Positions 43,883 to 53,331 are shown, counted from the stretch's first letter. The stretch is DNA of 64,000 bases from Aurantiacibacter gangjinensis (GCF_001886695.1 NZ_CP018097.1:682001-746000); one strand, 5' to 3'. Notes: generated from the letters alone by a model not told the origin. A program made the numbers and translations.

Positions 43883-45598
43883 TTACTGCGCGGGATCGCG
43901 ATTTTGCCAAGCCTCGACATCCGCGTCGTAGCGCAGGATGCGGTTGCGCGGATCGACGAGATAGGGTTGGCTTGGCCAGTCCAGCTCGATCCGACCATGA
44001 CCGTCCGCCATCGCCACGGTGCGGACCTCATCGCCTATGCGCACTTCCACCGGCATGGCGAAGGGCAGGCGCGAGGGCGTGTGCCAGCGCAGGGTGAGCA
44101 TGTCGCCATCCTGCATCACATCGAGCCGCGGCATCTCCGCCTGATAGAAATAGGCATCGAAAAACCATTCCAGATCGCGGCCGGTGCTGTCCTGCAAAAT
44201 CTGCCGGAAGTCTTCGGTCGTGCGGCTGACCGGAGCAAGATTGCCAGGCTCGGGATCATGCGTGCCGTATGTGAGCATGGTGATGGCGGGGAACAGCGCC
44301 TCGTCGCCGACCAGATAGCGCAGCGTGTGCATGATCCAGCTGCCCTTGAAGTAGATATCATCGCCCCAGCGCGCTTCGCGGTCATTGTAGTCGGGCAGCT
44401 CGCCTTCGGGCGGCACGAGCGGCACGCGGCTCCACACGCGCTGGCGCTGGCGCCACATCTCCGCATCGTAGAGCATCTCACCGCGCGCCCATTCAAGGTA
44501 GAGCGGCTGGGTCCAGGTAGTGATCCCTTCGTGCAGCCACATGTGGTTGATGCTGGCATGGGTCAGTTGGTTGGCGAACCATTCATGCGCGAATTCGTGC
44601 TGTAACAGCCAGTCATGCCCATTGCTTTCCGGGCGGAAGCGGTTGCCGTAGGCGTTGATGGTCTGGTGCTCCATGCCCAGATGCGGCGTCTCGGCGACCC
44701 CGGCCTTTTCGTCTCCGAAGGGATAGGGGCCGAACCTCTCTTCCATGAAAGTGATCTGGTCGGCCATTTCGCCCAGCAGGCGGTTCGCGCCTTCTTCATT
44801 GCCCGTCAGGTGCCAGAAGCGCAGCGGTATGGTGTTGCCGAAACGACTCTCGTAGTCGCGCTCGGCCACTTCATAAGGCGCGATCTGAAGGGTGACACCG
44901 TAATTGTTCGGGTCGCGGGCCTGCCAATGCCATACCGTGTTTTCATCGACCTCATGCGACCAGACCAGCCGGCCGTTCGCGGCCGCGACCAGCGGTGTCG
45001 GAACGGAGATCAGCAGGTCCAGCGTGCCGATCCGTACAGAGGAATGATCGATGCACGGCCAGAACATATCGCAGCCTTCGCCCTGTATGGCCGTGGCGAT
45101 CCATGGCTGGCCTTCCGGCGTTTCCGCCCATACGATTCCGCCGTCCCAGGGAGGATTGACCGCTTCGTGCGGCTGACCGCTCCAGCCGATAGTGACCTCG
45201 ACCGGCTCGCCGGCAGGAATTGCCTGCGGCAAATCGATGGTCAAAAGGCCATCGGGATTGGCATAGTCGCTGCGGTCGACAGACTGCTCGCCAACATAGA
45301 CCGCATCAATCGTAAAGCGCGGTGCGAGGTCGAATTGCAGCTGTTCCAATTGCTCGGTCGGTTGAACCGTCATCACCGCCCTGCCGGAGATGGAGCGGCC
45401 TTCCGGAGCGACCGTGATCGCCAGCGTCACCTGCGGTAGCCTTACCGCACCACGCGGCCCTTCGAGCGGAATGTCCGTCTGCGCCGTGCGCTCGGCTATT
45501 CGCGGCGATTCTTGTGCGGCGACGGGTGTGGCACAAAAAAGCGCGGCGAGAGCCAGTGCCCCCGCCGCGCCATTGTTCGGTTTGCTGAAACGGATCAT
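43883..45598 (-). CDS. Secreted M1 family aminopeptidase
   Basis: 571 residues. Signal peptide (1-28), N-terminal beta domain, then the M1 active site: HLGMEHQTINAYG, which replaces GAMEN, zinc-binding HEFAHEWF with the second Glu in WLHEGITTW 18 residues on. It lacks the long C-terminal helical domain of PepN, so is a shorter periplasmic form. Peptide substrate unknown. Confidence 0.93.
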   Translation of the reverse strand: MIRFSKPNNGAAGALALAALFCATPVAAQESPRIAERTAQTDIPLEGPRGAVRLPQVTLAITVAPEGRSISGRAVMTVQPTEQLEQLQFDLAPRFTIDAVYVGEQSVDRSDYANPDGLLTIDLPQAIPAGEPVEVTIGWSGQPHEAVNPPWDGGIVWAETPEGQPWIATAIQGEGCDMFWPCIDHSSVRIGTLDLLISVPTPLVAAANGRLVWSHEVDENTVWHWQARDPNNYGVTLQIAPYEVAERDYESRFGNTIPLRFWHLTGNEEGANRLLGEMADQITFMEERFGPYPFGDEKAGVAETPHLGMEHQTINAYGNRFRPESNGHDWLLQHEFAHEWFANQLTHASINHMWLHEGITTWTQPLYLEWARGEMLYDAEMWRQRQRVWSRVPLVPPEGELPDYNDREARWGDDIYFKGSWIMHTLRYLVGDEALFPAITMLTYGTHDPEPGNLAPVSRTTEDFRQILQDSTGRDLEWFFDAYFYQAEMPRLDVMQDGDMLTLRWHTPSRLPFAMPVEVRIGDEVRTVAMADGHGRIELDWPSQPYLVDPRNRILRYDADVEAWQNRDPAQ

Positions 45599-45630
45599 GC
45601 GGGCAGACTACCCGCCGCGCACGCTTCCGC

Positions 45631-48033
45631 CTAGTCCTCCGATGCCTCGCCCTTGTCGCCATCGTCCGATGTCGGCGCATCGGGCTTTTTCGGCTCGGAC
45701 TTGCTAGTTGCCGGGTTCTTCTTCGGTGCAGCCTTCTTCTTCGGCTTTCCCTTGGGCGGTGCGGGCGTCAGCTCGAAGGCGAGCTTGTCGTCCTTCACGC
45801 TCACATGCACCTCGCCGCCGCTGGCGAGCTTGCCGAACAGCAACTCTTCGGCGAGCGGCTGCTTGACCTTTTCCTGGATCAGGCGGCTCATCGGGCGGGC
45901 ACCCATCAGCTTGTCATAGCCGCGCTTGCCCAGCCATTCGCGCGCATCGCCATCGAACTGGATGTGCACGTTCTGCTCGGCCAGCTGCAATTCCAGCTGC
46001 AGGATGAACTTGTCGACCACGCGGCTGATCGTCTCGCTACCGAGATAGCCGAAGGGCACCACCGCATCGAGACGATTGCGGAATTCGGGCGTGAACATTT
46101 TCTTCACTGCCTCTTCCGACGCCTCCACCTTTTGCCCTGCACCGAAGCCGATGCCCTGCTTGGCCGCATCCGATGCGCCCGCATTGGTCGTCATGATGAG
46201 GACCACGTTGCGGAAATCGACGGTCTTGCCGTGATGGTCGGTCAGCTTGCCGTTATCCATCACCTGCAACAGGATGTTGAACAGGTCCGGATGCGCCTTC
46301 TCGATCTCGTCCAGCAGCAGTACGCAATGCGGATGCTGGTCGATGGCATCGGTCAAAAGGCCGCCCTGGTCGTAGCCGACATAGCCCGGAGGCGCACCGA
46401 TAAGGCGCGACACGCTGTGCCGCTCCATATATTCGGACATGTCGAAGCGCTTCAGTTCGATACCCATGATCTCGGCCAGCTGGCGTGCGACTTCGGTCTT
46501 GCCGACACCGGTGGGGCCGGAGAACAGGAAGCTGCCGATGGGCTTGTCCGCTTCGCGCAAGCCCGCACGGCTCAGCTTCATCGCGGTCGACAGCCGCTCG
46601 ATAGCTTCGTCCTGCCCGTAAACGACGCGCTTCAGGTCTTTTTCGAGGCTGCCGAGCGCCTTCTTATCATCCTTGCTGACAGACTTCGGAGGAATGCGCG
46701 CCATCGTCGCGATGACCTTTTCGATCTCCTTGGCGGTGATCGTCTTGCGCCTGCGGCTGGGCGGCACGAGCATCTGCATCGCGCCGACCTCATCGATCAC
46801 ATCGATCGCCTTGTCGGGCAGCTTGCGGTCGTTGATGTAGCGCGCGCTCATCTCGACCGCGGTCTTGATGGCATCGGGCGTGTATTTGACCTTGTGGTGC
46901 TCTTCGAAAGCGCTTCGCAGCCCCTTGAGGATCTTCACCGTATCCTCGACCGTGGGCTCGTTCACGTCGATCTTCTGGAAGCGGCGCAGCAGGGCGCGGT
47001 CCTTTTCGAAGTGGTTGCGGAATTCCTTATAGGTGGTGGAGCCGACACAGCGGATCGCCCCGCTGGAAAGCGCGGGTTTCAGGAGGTTGGAGGCATCCAT
47101 CGCGCCACCACTGGTCGCGCCAGCGCCGATGACGGTGTGAATTTCGTCAATGAAAAGAATGGCTTCGGGCATCTTCTCGAGTTCGTTCACGACCTGCTTC
47201 AGCCGCTCCTCGAAATCGCCGCGATAGCGTGTACCCGCCAGCAGTGCGCCCATGTCGAGCGAGTAGATGACGGCATCTTCCAACACTTCGGGCACGTCGC
47301 CTTCGACGATCTTACGCGCGAGGCCTTCCGCAATGGCGGTTTTGCCGACGCCCGGATCGCCGACGTAAAGCGGATTGTTCTTCGAGCGGCGGCAGAGAAT
47401 CTGCACCGTGCGGTCCACTTCCGGGCCGCGGCCGATCAGCGGGTCGATCCGACCGTCCAGCGCCTTCTGGTTCAGGTTGACGCAGAACTGGTCGAGCGCA
47501 CTTTCCTTCTTGTTCTTGTCCGCCTTGGTATCGCCCGCCTGGCCCTGCGCCTCGTCCTCGACGCCGGTAGGCGAGCGATCCTCGATCTGCTTCCCATTCT
47601 TGCCGATACCGTGGCTGATAAAGCTGACGGCATCGAGGCGGCTCATATCCTGCTGCTGCAGGAAATAGACCGCATAGCTGTCCCGTTCGGAAAACAGGGC
47701 GACCAGCACGTTGGCGCCTGTCACCGTGTCCTTGCCGGAGGATTGCACATGCAGGATGGCACGCTGGATCACGCGCTGGAAGCCGGCCGTGGGCTGCGGA
47801 TCGGCGTCTTCATCCGTCTTAAGTGACTGATATTCCTGATCAAGATACTGGCGCACCACATTGCCCAGCTCGTCCATATCGACCCCGCAAGCCGTCATGA
47901 CGTCACCGGCATCCGGGTCTTCGACAAGCGCCAGCAGCAAGTGCTCCAGCGTCGCATATTCATGCGCGCGGTCGATTGCATGCTGGATCGCGTGATGCAG
48001 GGTCTTTTCGAGGTTTTGGGCGAAACTGGGCAT
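45631..48033 (-). CDS. clpA: ATP-dependent Clp protease ATP-binding subunit ClpA
   Basis: 800 residues. Two Clp_N repeats (1-150), AAA+ module 1 with GDPGVGKTAIAEGLA (about 220), a short linker without the ClpB-type middle coil, AAA+ module 2 with GPTGVGKTEVARQLA (about 510), the ClpP-docking IGFGAGQ loop (about 630), and a Lys-rich tail. It unfolds substrates for ClpP. No clpS is seen beside it, although clpS-clpA adjacency is common. Confidence 0.96.
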   Translation of the reverse strand: MPSFAQNLEKTLHHAIQHAIDRAHEYATLEHLLLALVEDPDAGDVMTACGVDMDELGNVVRQYLDQEYQSLKTDEDADPQPTAGFQRVIQRAILHVQSSGKDTVTGANVLVALFSERDSYAVYFLQQQDMSRLDAVSFISHGIGKNGKQIEDRSPTGVEDEAQGQAGDTKADKNKKESALDQFCVNLNQKALDGRIDPLIGRGPEVDRTVQILCRRSKNNPLYVGDPGVGKTAIAEGLARKIVEGDVPEVLEDAVIYSLDMGALLAGTRYRGDFEERLKQVVNELEKMPEAILFIDEIHTVIGAGATSGGAMDASNLLKPALSSGAIRCVGSTTYKEFRNHFEKDRALLRRFQKIDVNEPTVEDTVKILKGLRSAFEEHHKVKYTPDAIKTAVEMSARYINDRKLPDKAIDVIDEVGAMQMLVPPSRRRKTITAKEIEKVIATMARIPPKSVSKDDKKALGSLEKDLKRVVYGQDEAIERLSTAMKLSRAGLREADKPIGSFLFSGPTGVGKTEVARQLAEIMGIELKRFDMSEYMERHSVSRLIGAPPGYVGYDQGGLLTDAIDQHPHCVLLLDEIEKAHPDLFNILLQVMDNGKLTDHHGKTVDFRNVVLIMTTNAGASDAAKQGIGFGAGQKVEASEEAVKKMFTPEFRNRLDAVVPFGYLGSETISRVVDKFILQLELQLAEQNVHIQFDGDAREWLGKRGYDKLMGARPMSRLIQEKVKQPLAEELLFGKLASGGEVHVSVKDDKLAFELTPAPPKGKPKKKAAPKKNPATSKSEPKKPDAPTSDDGDKGEASED

Positions 48034-48214
48034 TATGGTCCTTGGTCGGCAAGAGCCGTTTGGTGTGGATATCGGGAGGCTGCACCGGAGATGGTGAATA
48101 TGGGCCTAACGGCCGGGATGCATCGCGAGGGGCGCGACCATCTCCCGGCATGTGAAAGCAATATGGGGCCGATCCGCCCGTTGTGTAGGGGTGCGAAAGG
48201 CTGCCCCTTCGCCA

Positions 48215-48421
48215 TCAATCGGTATCGCGCGGCTTGAACAATGCGTCTGCCACTGTGCGATGGTCTGCCGCCTTTGCGTGATGGGCTTTTACACGGGCGA
48301 TTTCCGCTTCAAGCAGCTGCACGCGCGCCATCAATTCATCCTGGGAATAGCTCTCGAGGTTTTCGCCAGCCAATTGGCCGGCCGCGTCGGAGCGCATGCG
48401 CGGAAGATCGTCATCGTGCAT
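48215..48421 (-). CDS. DUF1192 family small protein
   Basis: 68 residues beginning MHDDDLPRM, with ENLESYSQDELMARVQLLEA and EIARVKAH as a short coiled coil, the pattern of DUF1192, a family of unknown function in alphaproteobacteria. The ATG at 48421 fits the family start; the frame continues to 48457. Confidence 0.78.
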   Translation of the reverse strand: MHDDDLPRMRSDAAGQLAGENLESYSQDELMARVQLLEAEIARVKAHHAKAADHRTVADALFKPRDTD

Positions 48422-48538
48422 GGTGGGGAACATTCCGGCAGACCCGCTTGCTGTCAATGGTGGCCCGCTTTAGGGCTGTGCACGGTCGGTTGAAGACCGC
48501 GCCGCAGGGAACGCGACTGGCGCACGCAAGAGGGGCAG

Positions 48539-49549
48539 ATGACAATGGGCGAAACCGTTCCCGATACAATGGCAGCGATCCGCATTGCAGAGCCGGGCGG
48601 TCCCGAAGTGCTGGAGCATGTCACGCTCCCCGTACCGCAGCCGGGCAAGGGCGAGGTGCTGGTCAAGGTCAGCCATGCTGGCGTGAACCGGCCCGATTGC
48701 CTGCAACGCGCGGGTCTCTACCCGCCTCCGCCGGGCGCCTCGCCACTGCCCGGGCTGGAAGTGTCCGGCGCGATCGTGGCGCTGGGTGAAGGCGTCGATC
48801 CGGCGGAAAAGGGCAAGCGCGTCTGCGCGCTGGTGAATGGCGGGGGCTATGCCGCCTATTGCATCGCGCGGCCCGAGCACTGCCTGCCCGTACCCAAGGC
48901 GCTTTCCATGGTGGAAGCGGCGGCCATGCCCGAGACGCTCTTCACCGTGTGGCACAATGTGTTCGAGCGCGGGCTGGCGCGCGACGGCGAGACCTTGCTG
49001 GTGCATGGCGGCACGAGCGGGATCGGCACGATGGCAATTGCGCTGGCGAAGCTGTTCGGCCTGCGCGTGATCGTGACCTGCGGCAGCGATGCGAAATGCG
49101 CCGCCGCGCGCGATGCGGGCGCCGACCTGGCGATCAATTACAAGATGGCGGACTTCGTCGAAGAGGTGCGCAATGCGACCGATGGCATGGGCGCGAATGT
49201 CATCCTCGACATGGTCGCGGGCGACTACACCGCGCGCAATCTCTCCTGTCTTGCAGAGGATGGCCGTCTGGTCGTGATTGCGGTGCTGGGCGGGGCGCAA
49301 TCGACGATAAACATGGCGGGGCTGATGATGCGTCGCCAGACCATCACCGGCTCCACGCTGCGGGCGCGCTCCGACGTGTTCAAGGCCATGCTGACGGATG
49401 AGCTTTTCCGCGAGGTCTGGCCCGCCGTTGAGGATGGCGAACTGCGCCCGGTGATGGACGAGACCTTCCCGCTTAAGAGCGCGTCCCTCGCGCATACCCG
49501 CATGGAAGCGGGCGAGCATATCGGCAAGATCGTGCTGGAGGTCGGCTAG
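48539..49549 (+). CDS. NAD(P)H-quinone oxidoreductase, zinc-free alcohol-dehydrogenase superfamily
   Basis: 336 residues of the QOR/PIG3 group. GroES-like part with GVNRPDCLQRAGLYPPPPGA, then the NADP loop VHGGTSGIGTMAIALAKLFG (about 147-166). No structural or catalytic zinc ligands. It probably reduces quinones or activated double bonds. Start ATG at 48539 or 48545, AGGGG upstream; both fit. Confidence 0.9.
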   Translation: MTMGETVPDTMAAIRIAEPGGPEVLEHVTLPVPQPGKGEVLVKVSHAGVNRPDCLQRAGLYPPPPGASPLPGLEVSGAIVALGEGVDPAEKGKRVCALVNGGGYAAYCIARPEHCLPVPKALSMVEAAAMPETLFTVWHNVFERGLARDGETLLVHGGTSGIGTMAIALAKLFGLRVIVTCGSDAKCAAARDAGADLAINYKMADFVEEVRNATDGMGANVILDMVAGDYTARNLSCLAEDGRLVVIAVLGGAQSTINMAGLMMRRQTITGSTLRARSDVFKAMLTDELFREVWPAVEDGELRPVMDETFPLKSASLAHTRMEAGEHIGKIVLEVG

Positions 49550-49552
49550 GGC

Positions 49553-50236
49553 CTATTTGCCCGCGCCCCAACCGCCTTCGCTGCCATCGCCATAACCGCC
49601 GCTATCGTAGCTGTCGGTCTCGTAAGCGGGCGCAGCGCCGGCAGCCCAGTCGTCCCCGCCACCATAGCTGTCGTCCGAGAAGCCGACCGGCTCATCATAG
49701 GCGCTGGCCGCGCCTGCCCACTCCATCATCGCGGAAGGATCGTTGAGCTGCGCCATCAGCTCCGGCTGCATGGCGATGCTGAACACCGATAGCGCATCGT
49801 TGACATCGGCCAGCGACCCGTAGCCGCTGGCATTCACATTGTCGGCCCACACGCGCATGCCCTGTTCCAGCATGTTCTCGCCGCGAATTTCGCTGACGAC
49901 CATGTCTTCACCGTCGAATTCGTATTCGACACTGTCGAGATCGAGCGCGGCATGGATGCGGCTGCGATTCTCCTCCAACCGCTCGATCCGGTATTGCAGC
50001 ACGCCGGCCGCGTTGCCGCCTGCATCGAGAAATTCGTAGCGTAATACGCCAGCTTCCGGAATGGTTGCACGCAGCGGAGCCAGCCCCACCAGGCTGCGCA
50101 TCGCGCCGCCATCCATTGCTATCAGCTGGGCCTGCGCCTGTGACGTGCTGAGCGCCACGTCCACGCTGAAATCCTCTTCTCCCTCACCACATGCGGCGAG
50201 CGGCAGAGCCAGGAAAAGTGCTGCCAGTCGTTTCAT
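49553..50236 (-). CDS. Lipoprotein with Gly/Tyr-rich C-terminus, unknown function
   Basis: 227 residues from the ATG at 50236, which has GGGGGAT just upstream; the ORF running to 50416 adds non-homologous residues. Lipobox ALPLAAC (Cys about 16), a mixed alpha/beta middle with YRIERLEENRSRIHAALDL, and a low-complexity tail (SYGGGDDWAAGAAP, GGYGDGSEGGWGAGK). No named family. Convergent with the oxidoreductase gene three bases away. Confidence 0.75.
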   Translation of the reverse strand: MKRLAALFLALPLAACGEGEEDFSVDVALSTSQAQAQLIAMDGGAMRSLVGLAPLRATIPEAGVLRYEFLDAGGNAAGVLQYRIERLEENRSRIHAALDLDSVEYEFDGEDMVVSEIRGENMLEQGMRVWADNVNASGYGSLADVNDALSVFSIAMQPELMAQLNDPSAMMEWAGAASAYDEPVGFSDDSYGGGDDWAAGAAPAYETDSYDSGGYGDGSEGGWGAGK

Positions 50237-50421
50237 CCGATCCCCCTGATTTGCGACGAACCTCGTGTAGAAACAGCGCGTTAAAATACGGTTTCTGGGC
50301 GCGAGCCCGTGACTCGCAAGCGTCACATTGTCGCCGAACTGCCGCCGTTCTGTGATTCGCGTGTCACAATCCTGCGGCAAGGGAATGGTCCCAAGGCAGC
50401 GCGCTGCGAGGGACAAAGACC

Positions 50422-51333
50422 ATGCTCGACGATTATCTCAGGGGTCCGCTCGGCAATGGCGGCAATGTCGCCGCTTTCGCCGCGCTGGAGCGGCAGCAGC
50501 CCAGCATTCCCGAACGCTGCGACGGCGAGCGGCGCAAATATCGTACCGTCTGGATCAGCGATGTGCATCTGGGCACCAAGGGCTGCAATGCCGAATTGCT
50601 GATCAATTTTCTCGACAGCGTCGACAGCGAGACGATGTACCTTGTCGGCGACATTATCGATGGCTGGCGGCTGAAGAAGAAGTTCTACTGGCCCGGCGCG
50701 CATAACGACATCGTCTGGCGCATATTGAAGCGGGCCAAGCGCGGCACGCGGATCGTGTACATTCCCGGCAATCACGACGAGATGTTCCGCCAGTTCACCG
50801 GCCTGAATTTCGGCGGGATCGAGATCCGCCGCGCCGCTTTCCACGATACGGCCGATGGTCGCCGCCTGATGGTGCTGCATGGCGACGAATTCGATGCGGT
50901 CATGCTCTCGCATCGCTGGCTCGCCTTCGTCGGCGATGCCGCATATGATCTGCTGATGGGCGCGAACCGCTGGGTGAACGCCGCCCGCCGCGCGTTCGAC
51001 CTGCCCTATTGGTCGCTCTCCAAGATGGCCAAGCACAAGGTGAAGAACGCGGTCGAGTTCATCGGAAAGTACGAAGAAGTCGTGGCGCGAGCAGCAGGCG
51101 AGCGCGGCGTGGACGGCGTGGTCTGCGGCCATATCCACACCGCTGAACATCGCATGTTCGACCACAAGGGGCGCTCCATCGAATACTGGAACGACGGCGA
51201 CTGGGTCGAAGGCTGTAATGCCCTGGTCGAGCACGAAGACGGCCGGATGGAAATCCTCAACTGGCCCGAAGTCGTCGCCGCGCGAACAGAGCGGGCGCAG
51301 GAAGAGGATGCCCGCATTGCTGAAGCCGCCTGA
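50422..51333 (+). CDS. LpxH-like UDP-2,3-diacylglucosamine diphosphatase family protein
   Basis: 303 residues. Calcineurin-like metallophosphoesterase: WISDVHLGTKG (DxH), LVGDIIDGWRL, PGNHDEMFRQF, LHGDEFDAV, GHIHTAEHR. An N-terminal extension of about 35 residues precedes it. LpxH cleaves UDP-diacylglucosamine in lipid A synthesis, but sphingomonads often carry glycosphingolipids instead, so the actual pyrophosphate substrate is uncertain. Adjacent glycosyltransferase suggests glycolipid work. Confidence 0.88.
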   Translation: MLDDYLRGPLGNGGNVAAFAALERQQPSIPERCDGERRKYRTVWISDVHLGTKGCNAELLINFLDSVDSETMYLVGDIIDGWRLKKKFYWPGAHNDIVWRILKRAKRGTRIVYIPGNHDEMFRQFTGLNFGGIEIRRAAFHDTADGRRLMVLHGDEFDAVMLSHRWLAFVGDAAYDLLMGANRWVNAARRAFDLPYWSLSKMAKHKVKNAVEFIGKYEEVVARAAGERGVDGVVCGHIHTAEHRMFDHKGRSIEYWNDGDWVEGCNALVEHEDGRMEILNWPEVVAARTERAQEEDARIAEAA

Positions 51334-51355
51334 TGTGAACCGCGATTACGCTCCC

Positions 51356-52399
51356 ATGCGCATTGCCATCGTCACCGATGCCTGGCATCCGCAAGTCAAC
51401 GGCGTGGTGCGTACGCTCGATGCTGTGATCGGTGAACTGCGCGGGCGCGGTCACGAAATAGAGGTGATATCGCCCGATCTTTTCCCGTCCGTCCCCGCGC
51501 CATCCTATCCCGAGATCAGGCTGGCATTGGCCGGGCGAAGGGGCGTCGGCGCGCGGCTGGCGGCGTTTGCACCGGGTTCGATCCACATCGCCACCGAAGG
51601 TCCGCTCGGCTGGGCGGCGCGGCGACACTGCATCGCCAACAGCCTGCCCTTCACCACAGCCTATCATACGCAATTCCCCGACTACGTGTCGCGCCGCACC
51701 GGGCTGCCCGCGGGATGCATCTGGCCGGTGATGCGTCGCTTTCACGCACCCGCCGCGCGGGTGATGGTGGCAACCGAGACAATCGCGCAGCAACTGTCCG
51801 CCAACCGTATCGGTCCGCTCCACCACTGGTCGCGCGGCGTCGATACAGCGATCTTCCACCCCGATCATCTGCCGCCCGAATTCTATTTCTCCCTGCCGCG
51901 ACCGATCCAGCTATATGTCGGCCGTGTCGCCGTGGAGAAGAACCTCGAAGCGTTTCTGGGTAGCGCCCATCCCGGATCGAAAGTCGTCGTCGGCGATGGC
52001 CCGGCGCTGGAAAAGCTGAGCGCGCAATATCCCGATGCCTATTTCATGGGACGCCGCACGGGCGAAGCGCTGGCGCGCTGCTATGCCGGGGCGGACGTGT
52101 TTGTCTTCCCCAGCCGCACCGACACGTTTGGGCTGGTGATGATCGAGGCGCTGGCCTGCGGCACGCCCGTCGCCGCCTATCCCGTCGCAGGTCCGCTGGA
52201 TGTGCTTGATAGCGAGTGCGGCGTGATGGACGAGGATCTCGATGCCGCTATCGCAAGCGCGCTCCACCTCGACCGGCGCACCTGCCGCCAGATCGGGCGC
52301 GGCTTCAGCTGGTCTGCGAGCGCCAATCAGTTCCTCGCCGGATTGGAGCCGATCGGCGCTGCGCAAAGCGCGCGGCACCCGCGCCTGCTGAGTGCCTGA
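51356..52399 (+). CDS. Group 1 (GT4) glycosyltransferase
   Basis: 347 residues. N-terminal IVTDAWHPQVNGVVRTLDAV and GPLGWAARRHC, C-terminal Rossmann domain with VGRVAVEKNLEAFL, and the EX7E motif in FPSRTDTFGLVMIEALACGTP (positions about 265-285). Resembles mannosyltransferases of the MgtA type that use GDP-mannose on lipid acceptors. It begins 22 bp after the phosphatase gene and is probably co-transcribed. ATG at 51356; longer frame shadows the upstream gene. Confidence 0.9.
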   Translation: MRIAIVTDAWHPQVNGVVRTLDAVIGELRGRGHEIEVISPDLFPSVPAPSYPEIRLALAGRRGVGARLAAFAPGSIHIATEGPLGWAARRHCIANSLPFTTAYHTQFPDYVSRRTGLPAGCIWPVMRRFHAPAARVMVATETIAQQLSANRIGPLHHWSRGVDTAIFHPDHLPPEFYFSLPRPIQLYVGRVAVEKNLEAFLGSAHPGSKVVVGDGPALEKLSAQYPDAYFMGRRTGEALARCYAGADVFVFPSRTDTFGLVMIEALACGTPVAAYPVAGPLDVLDSECGVMDEDLDAAIASALHLDRRTCRQIGRGFSWSASANQFLAGLEPIGAAQSARHPRLLSA

Positions 52400-52422
52400 C
52401 CCAGCGCCAAACGCGCAAATGC

Positions 52423-52451
52423 TTGCCGATCCGCCGCAAAGGGTCTACATC
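52423..52451 (+). promoter_or_regulatory. Possible trcR promoter upstream of the leader hairpin
   Basis: TTGCCG (52423-52428), 17 bases, TACATC (52446-52451), predicting a start near 52458. If used, the strong hairpin at 52464-52495 would lie inside the trcR leader. Found by eye and with a weak -10. Confidence 0.3.
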
Positions 52452-52463
52452 ATTGCTTACATA

Positions 52464-52495
52464 ACGGCCGTCCCGCGAGGGGCGGCCCTTTTATT
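52464..52495 (+). terminator. Intrinsic-terminator hairpin immediately upstream of trcR
   Basis: GGCCGTCCC and GGGGCGGCC form a 9-bp stem (one G-T) around GCGA, then CCTTTTATTT. It ends 19 bp before the trcR start. It can end transcription from the glycosyltransferase, or attenuate trcR itself, since there is no room for a promoter between it and the trcR ribosome binding site. The core sequence is nearly that of the rho terminator. Confidence 0.75.
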
Positions 52496-52513
52496 TCCAG
52501 TTGGAGAAATACC

Positions 52514-53266
52514 GTGGCTGACCAGCCCAAGCCCCTTATGCCGCATGCGACCGCCAGCTGGCTGATCGACAATACCGGCCTCAGCTTCGCGCAGATCGCC
52601 GAGTTCTGCGGACTGCACATCCTTGAAGTGCAGGCCATGGCAGACGATTTGGCGGGCGCCAAATATACCGGCCGCGATCCCGTGCATTCGGGCGAGCTCA
52701 CGCATGAGGAAATCAAGAAGGGCGAAGACAACGCCGACTATTCGCTGGTGATGCAGAAGGCGCCCGTCGATGTCAGCCGCACCAAGGGCCCGCGCTACAC
52801 GCCGGTGTCCAAGCGGCAGGACAAGCCCGATGGCATTGCATGGATCCTGCGCAACCACCCGGAAATTTCCGACGCGCAGATCGGCAAGCTGATCGGCACG
52901 ACGCGCAACACCATCAATGCGATCCGTGAGCGCAGCCACTGGAACATCCAGAACATCACGCCGAAGGATCCGGTAACGCTGGGCCTATGCTCGCAGCGCG
53001 AGCTGGATGCCGCTGTCGCCAAGGCTGCAAAGCGCGCCGCTGCCGCTGCGCCGGAAACCGCTGCCGAGGGCGAGGCCGAAGCCGAAGCACCCGTACAGCC
53101 GCGCGACGAGAAGCAGGAGCTGATCGCACAGCTGCAGCGCGAGCGTGAGGAGGCCACCAAGGCCGCCGCGCAGGCTGCGCAGGAGGCCGAGGCCGAAGCA
53201 TGGCTGGAAGCGAAGCGTGCCGCTGAAACCGACGAAAATGGCGACATCAAGAACGATCCGCTGTGA
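52514..53266 (+). CDS. trcR: DUF1013 cell-cycle transcriptional regulator TrcR
   Basis: 250 residues. The N-terminal 150 residues are the DUF1013 domain: MPHATASWLIDNTGLSFAQI, FCGLHILEVQAMADD, then IAWILRNHPEISDAQIGKLI and GTTRNTINAIRERSHWN that look like a helix-turn-helix. The rest is an Ala/Glu coiled-coil-like region. Named for the Caulobacter cell-cycle regulator. GTG start with GGAG seven bases upstream. Confidence 0.9.
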   Translation: MADQPKPLMPHATASWLIDNTGLSFAQIAEFCGLHILEVQAMADDLAGAKYTGRDPVHSGELTHEEIKKGEDNADYSLVMQKAPVDVSRTKGPRYTPVSKRQDKPDGIAWILRNHPEISDAQIGKLIGTTRNTINAIRERSHWNIQNITPKDPVTLGLCSQRELDAAVAKAAKRAAAAAPETAAEGEAEAEAPVQPRDEKQELIAQLQREREEATKAAAQAAQEAEAEAWLEAKRAAETDENGDIKNDPL

Positions 53267-53308
53267 TCGACAGGTGATGCACCGCGCCTGAGCGGCGCAC
53301 AAGAAAGA

Positions 53309-53331
53309 GGGGCGGCCCGATGGACCGCCCC
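53309..53331. terminator. Bidirectional terminator hairpin between trcR and bactofilin
   Basis: GGGGCGG (53309-53315) and CCGCCCC (53325-53331) form a 7-bp stem plus extra pairs, between two convergent genes. The flanks are A-rich on the left and TTAA on the right, so it is weaker than the rho terminator. Confidence 0.55.

Noticed and set aside
45805-47826. 673-codon plus-strand frame antisense to clpA
   Set aside because: Shadow of clpA; no motifs, no ribosome binding site, and clpA is fully intact.
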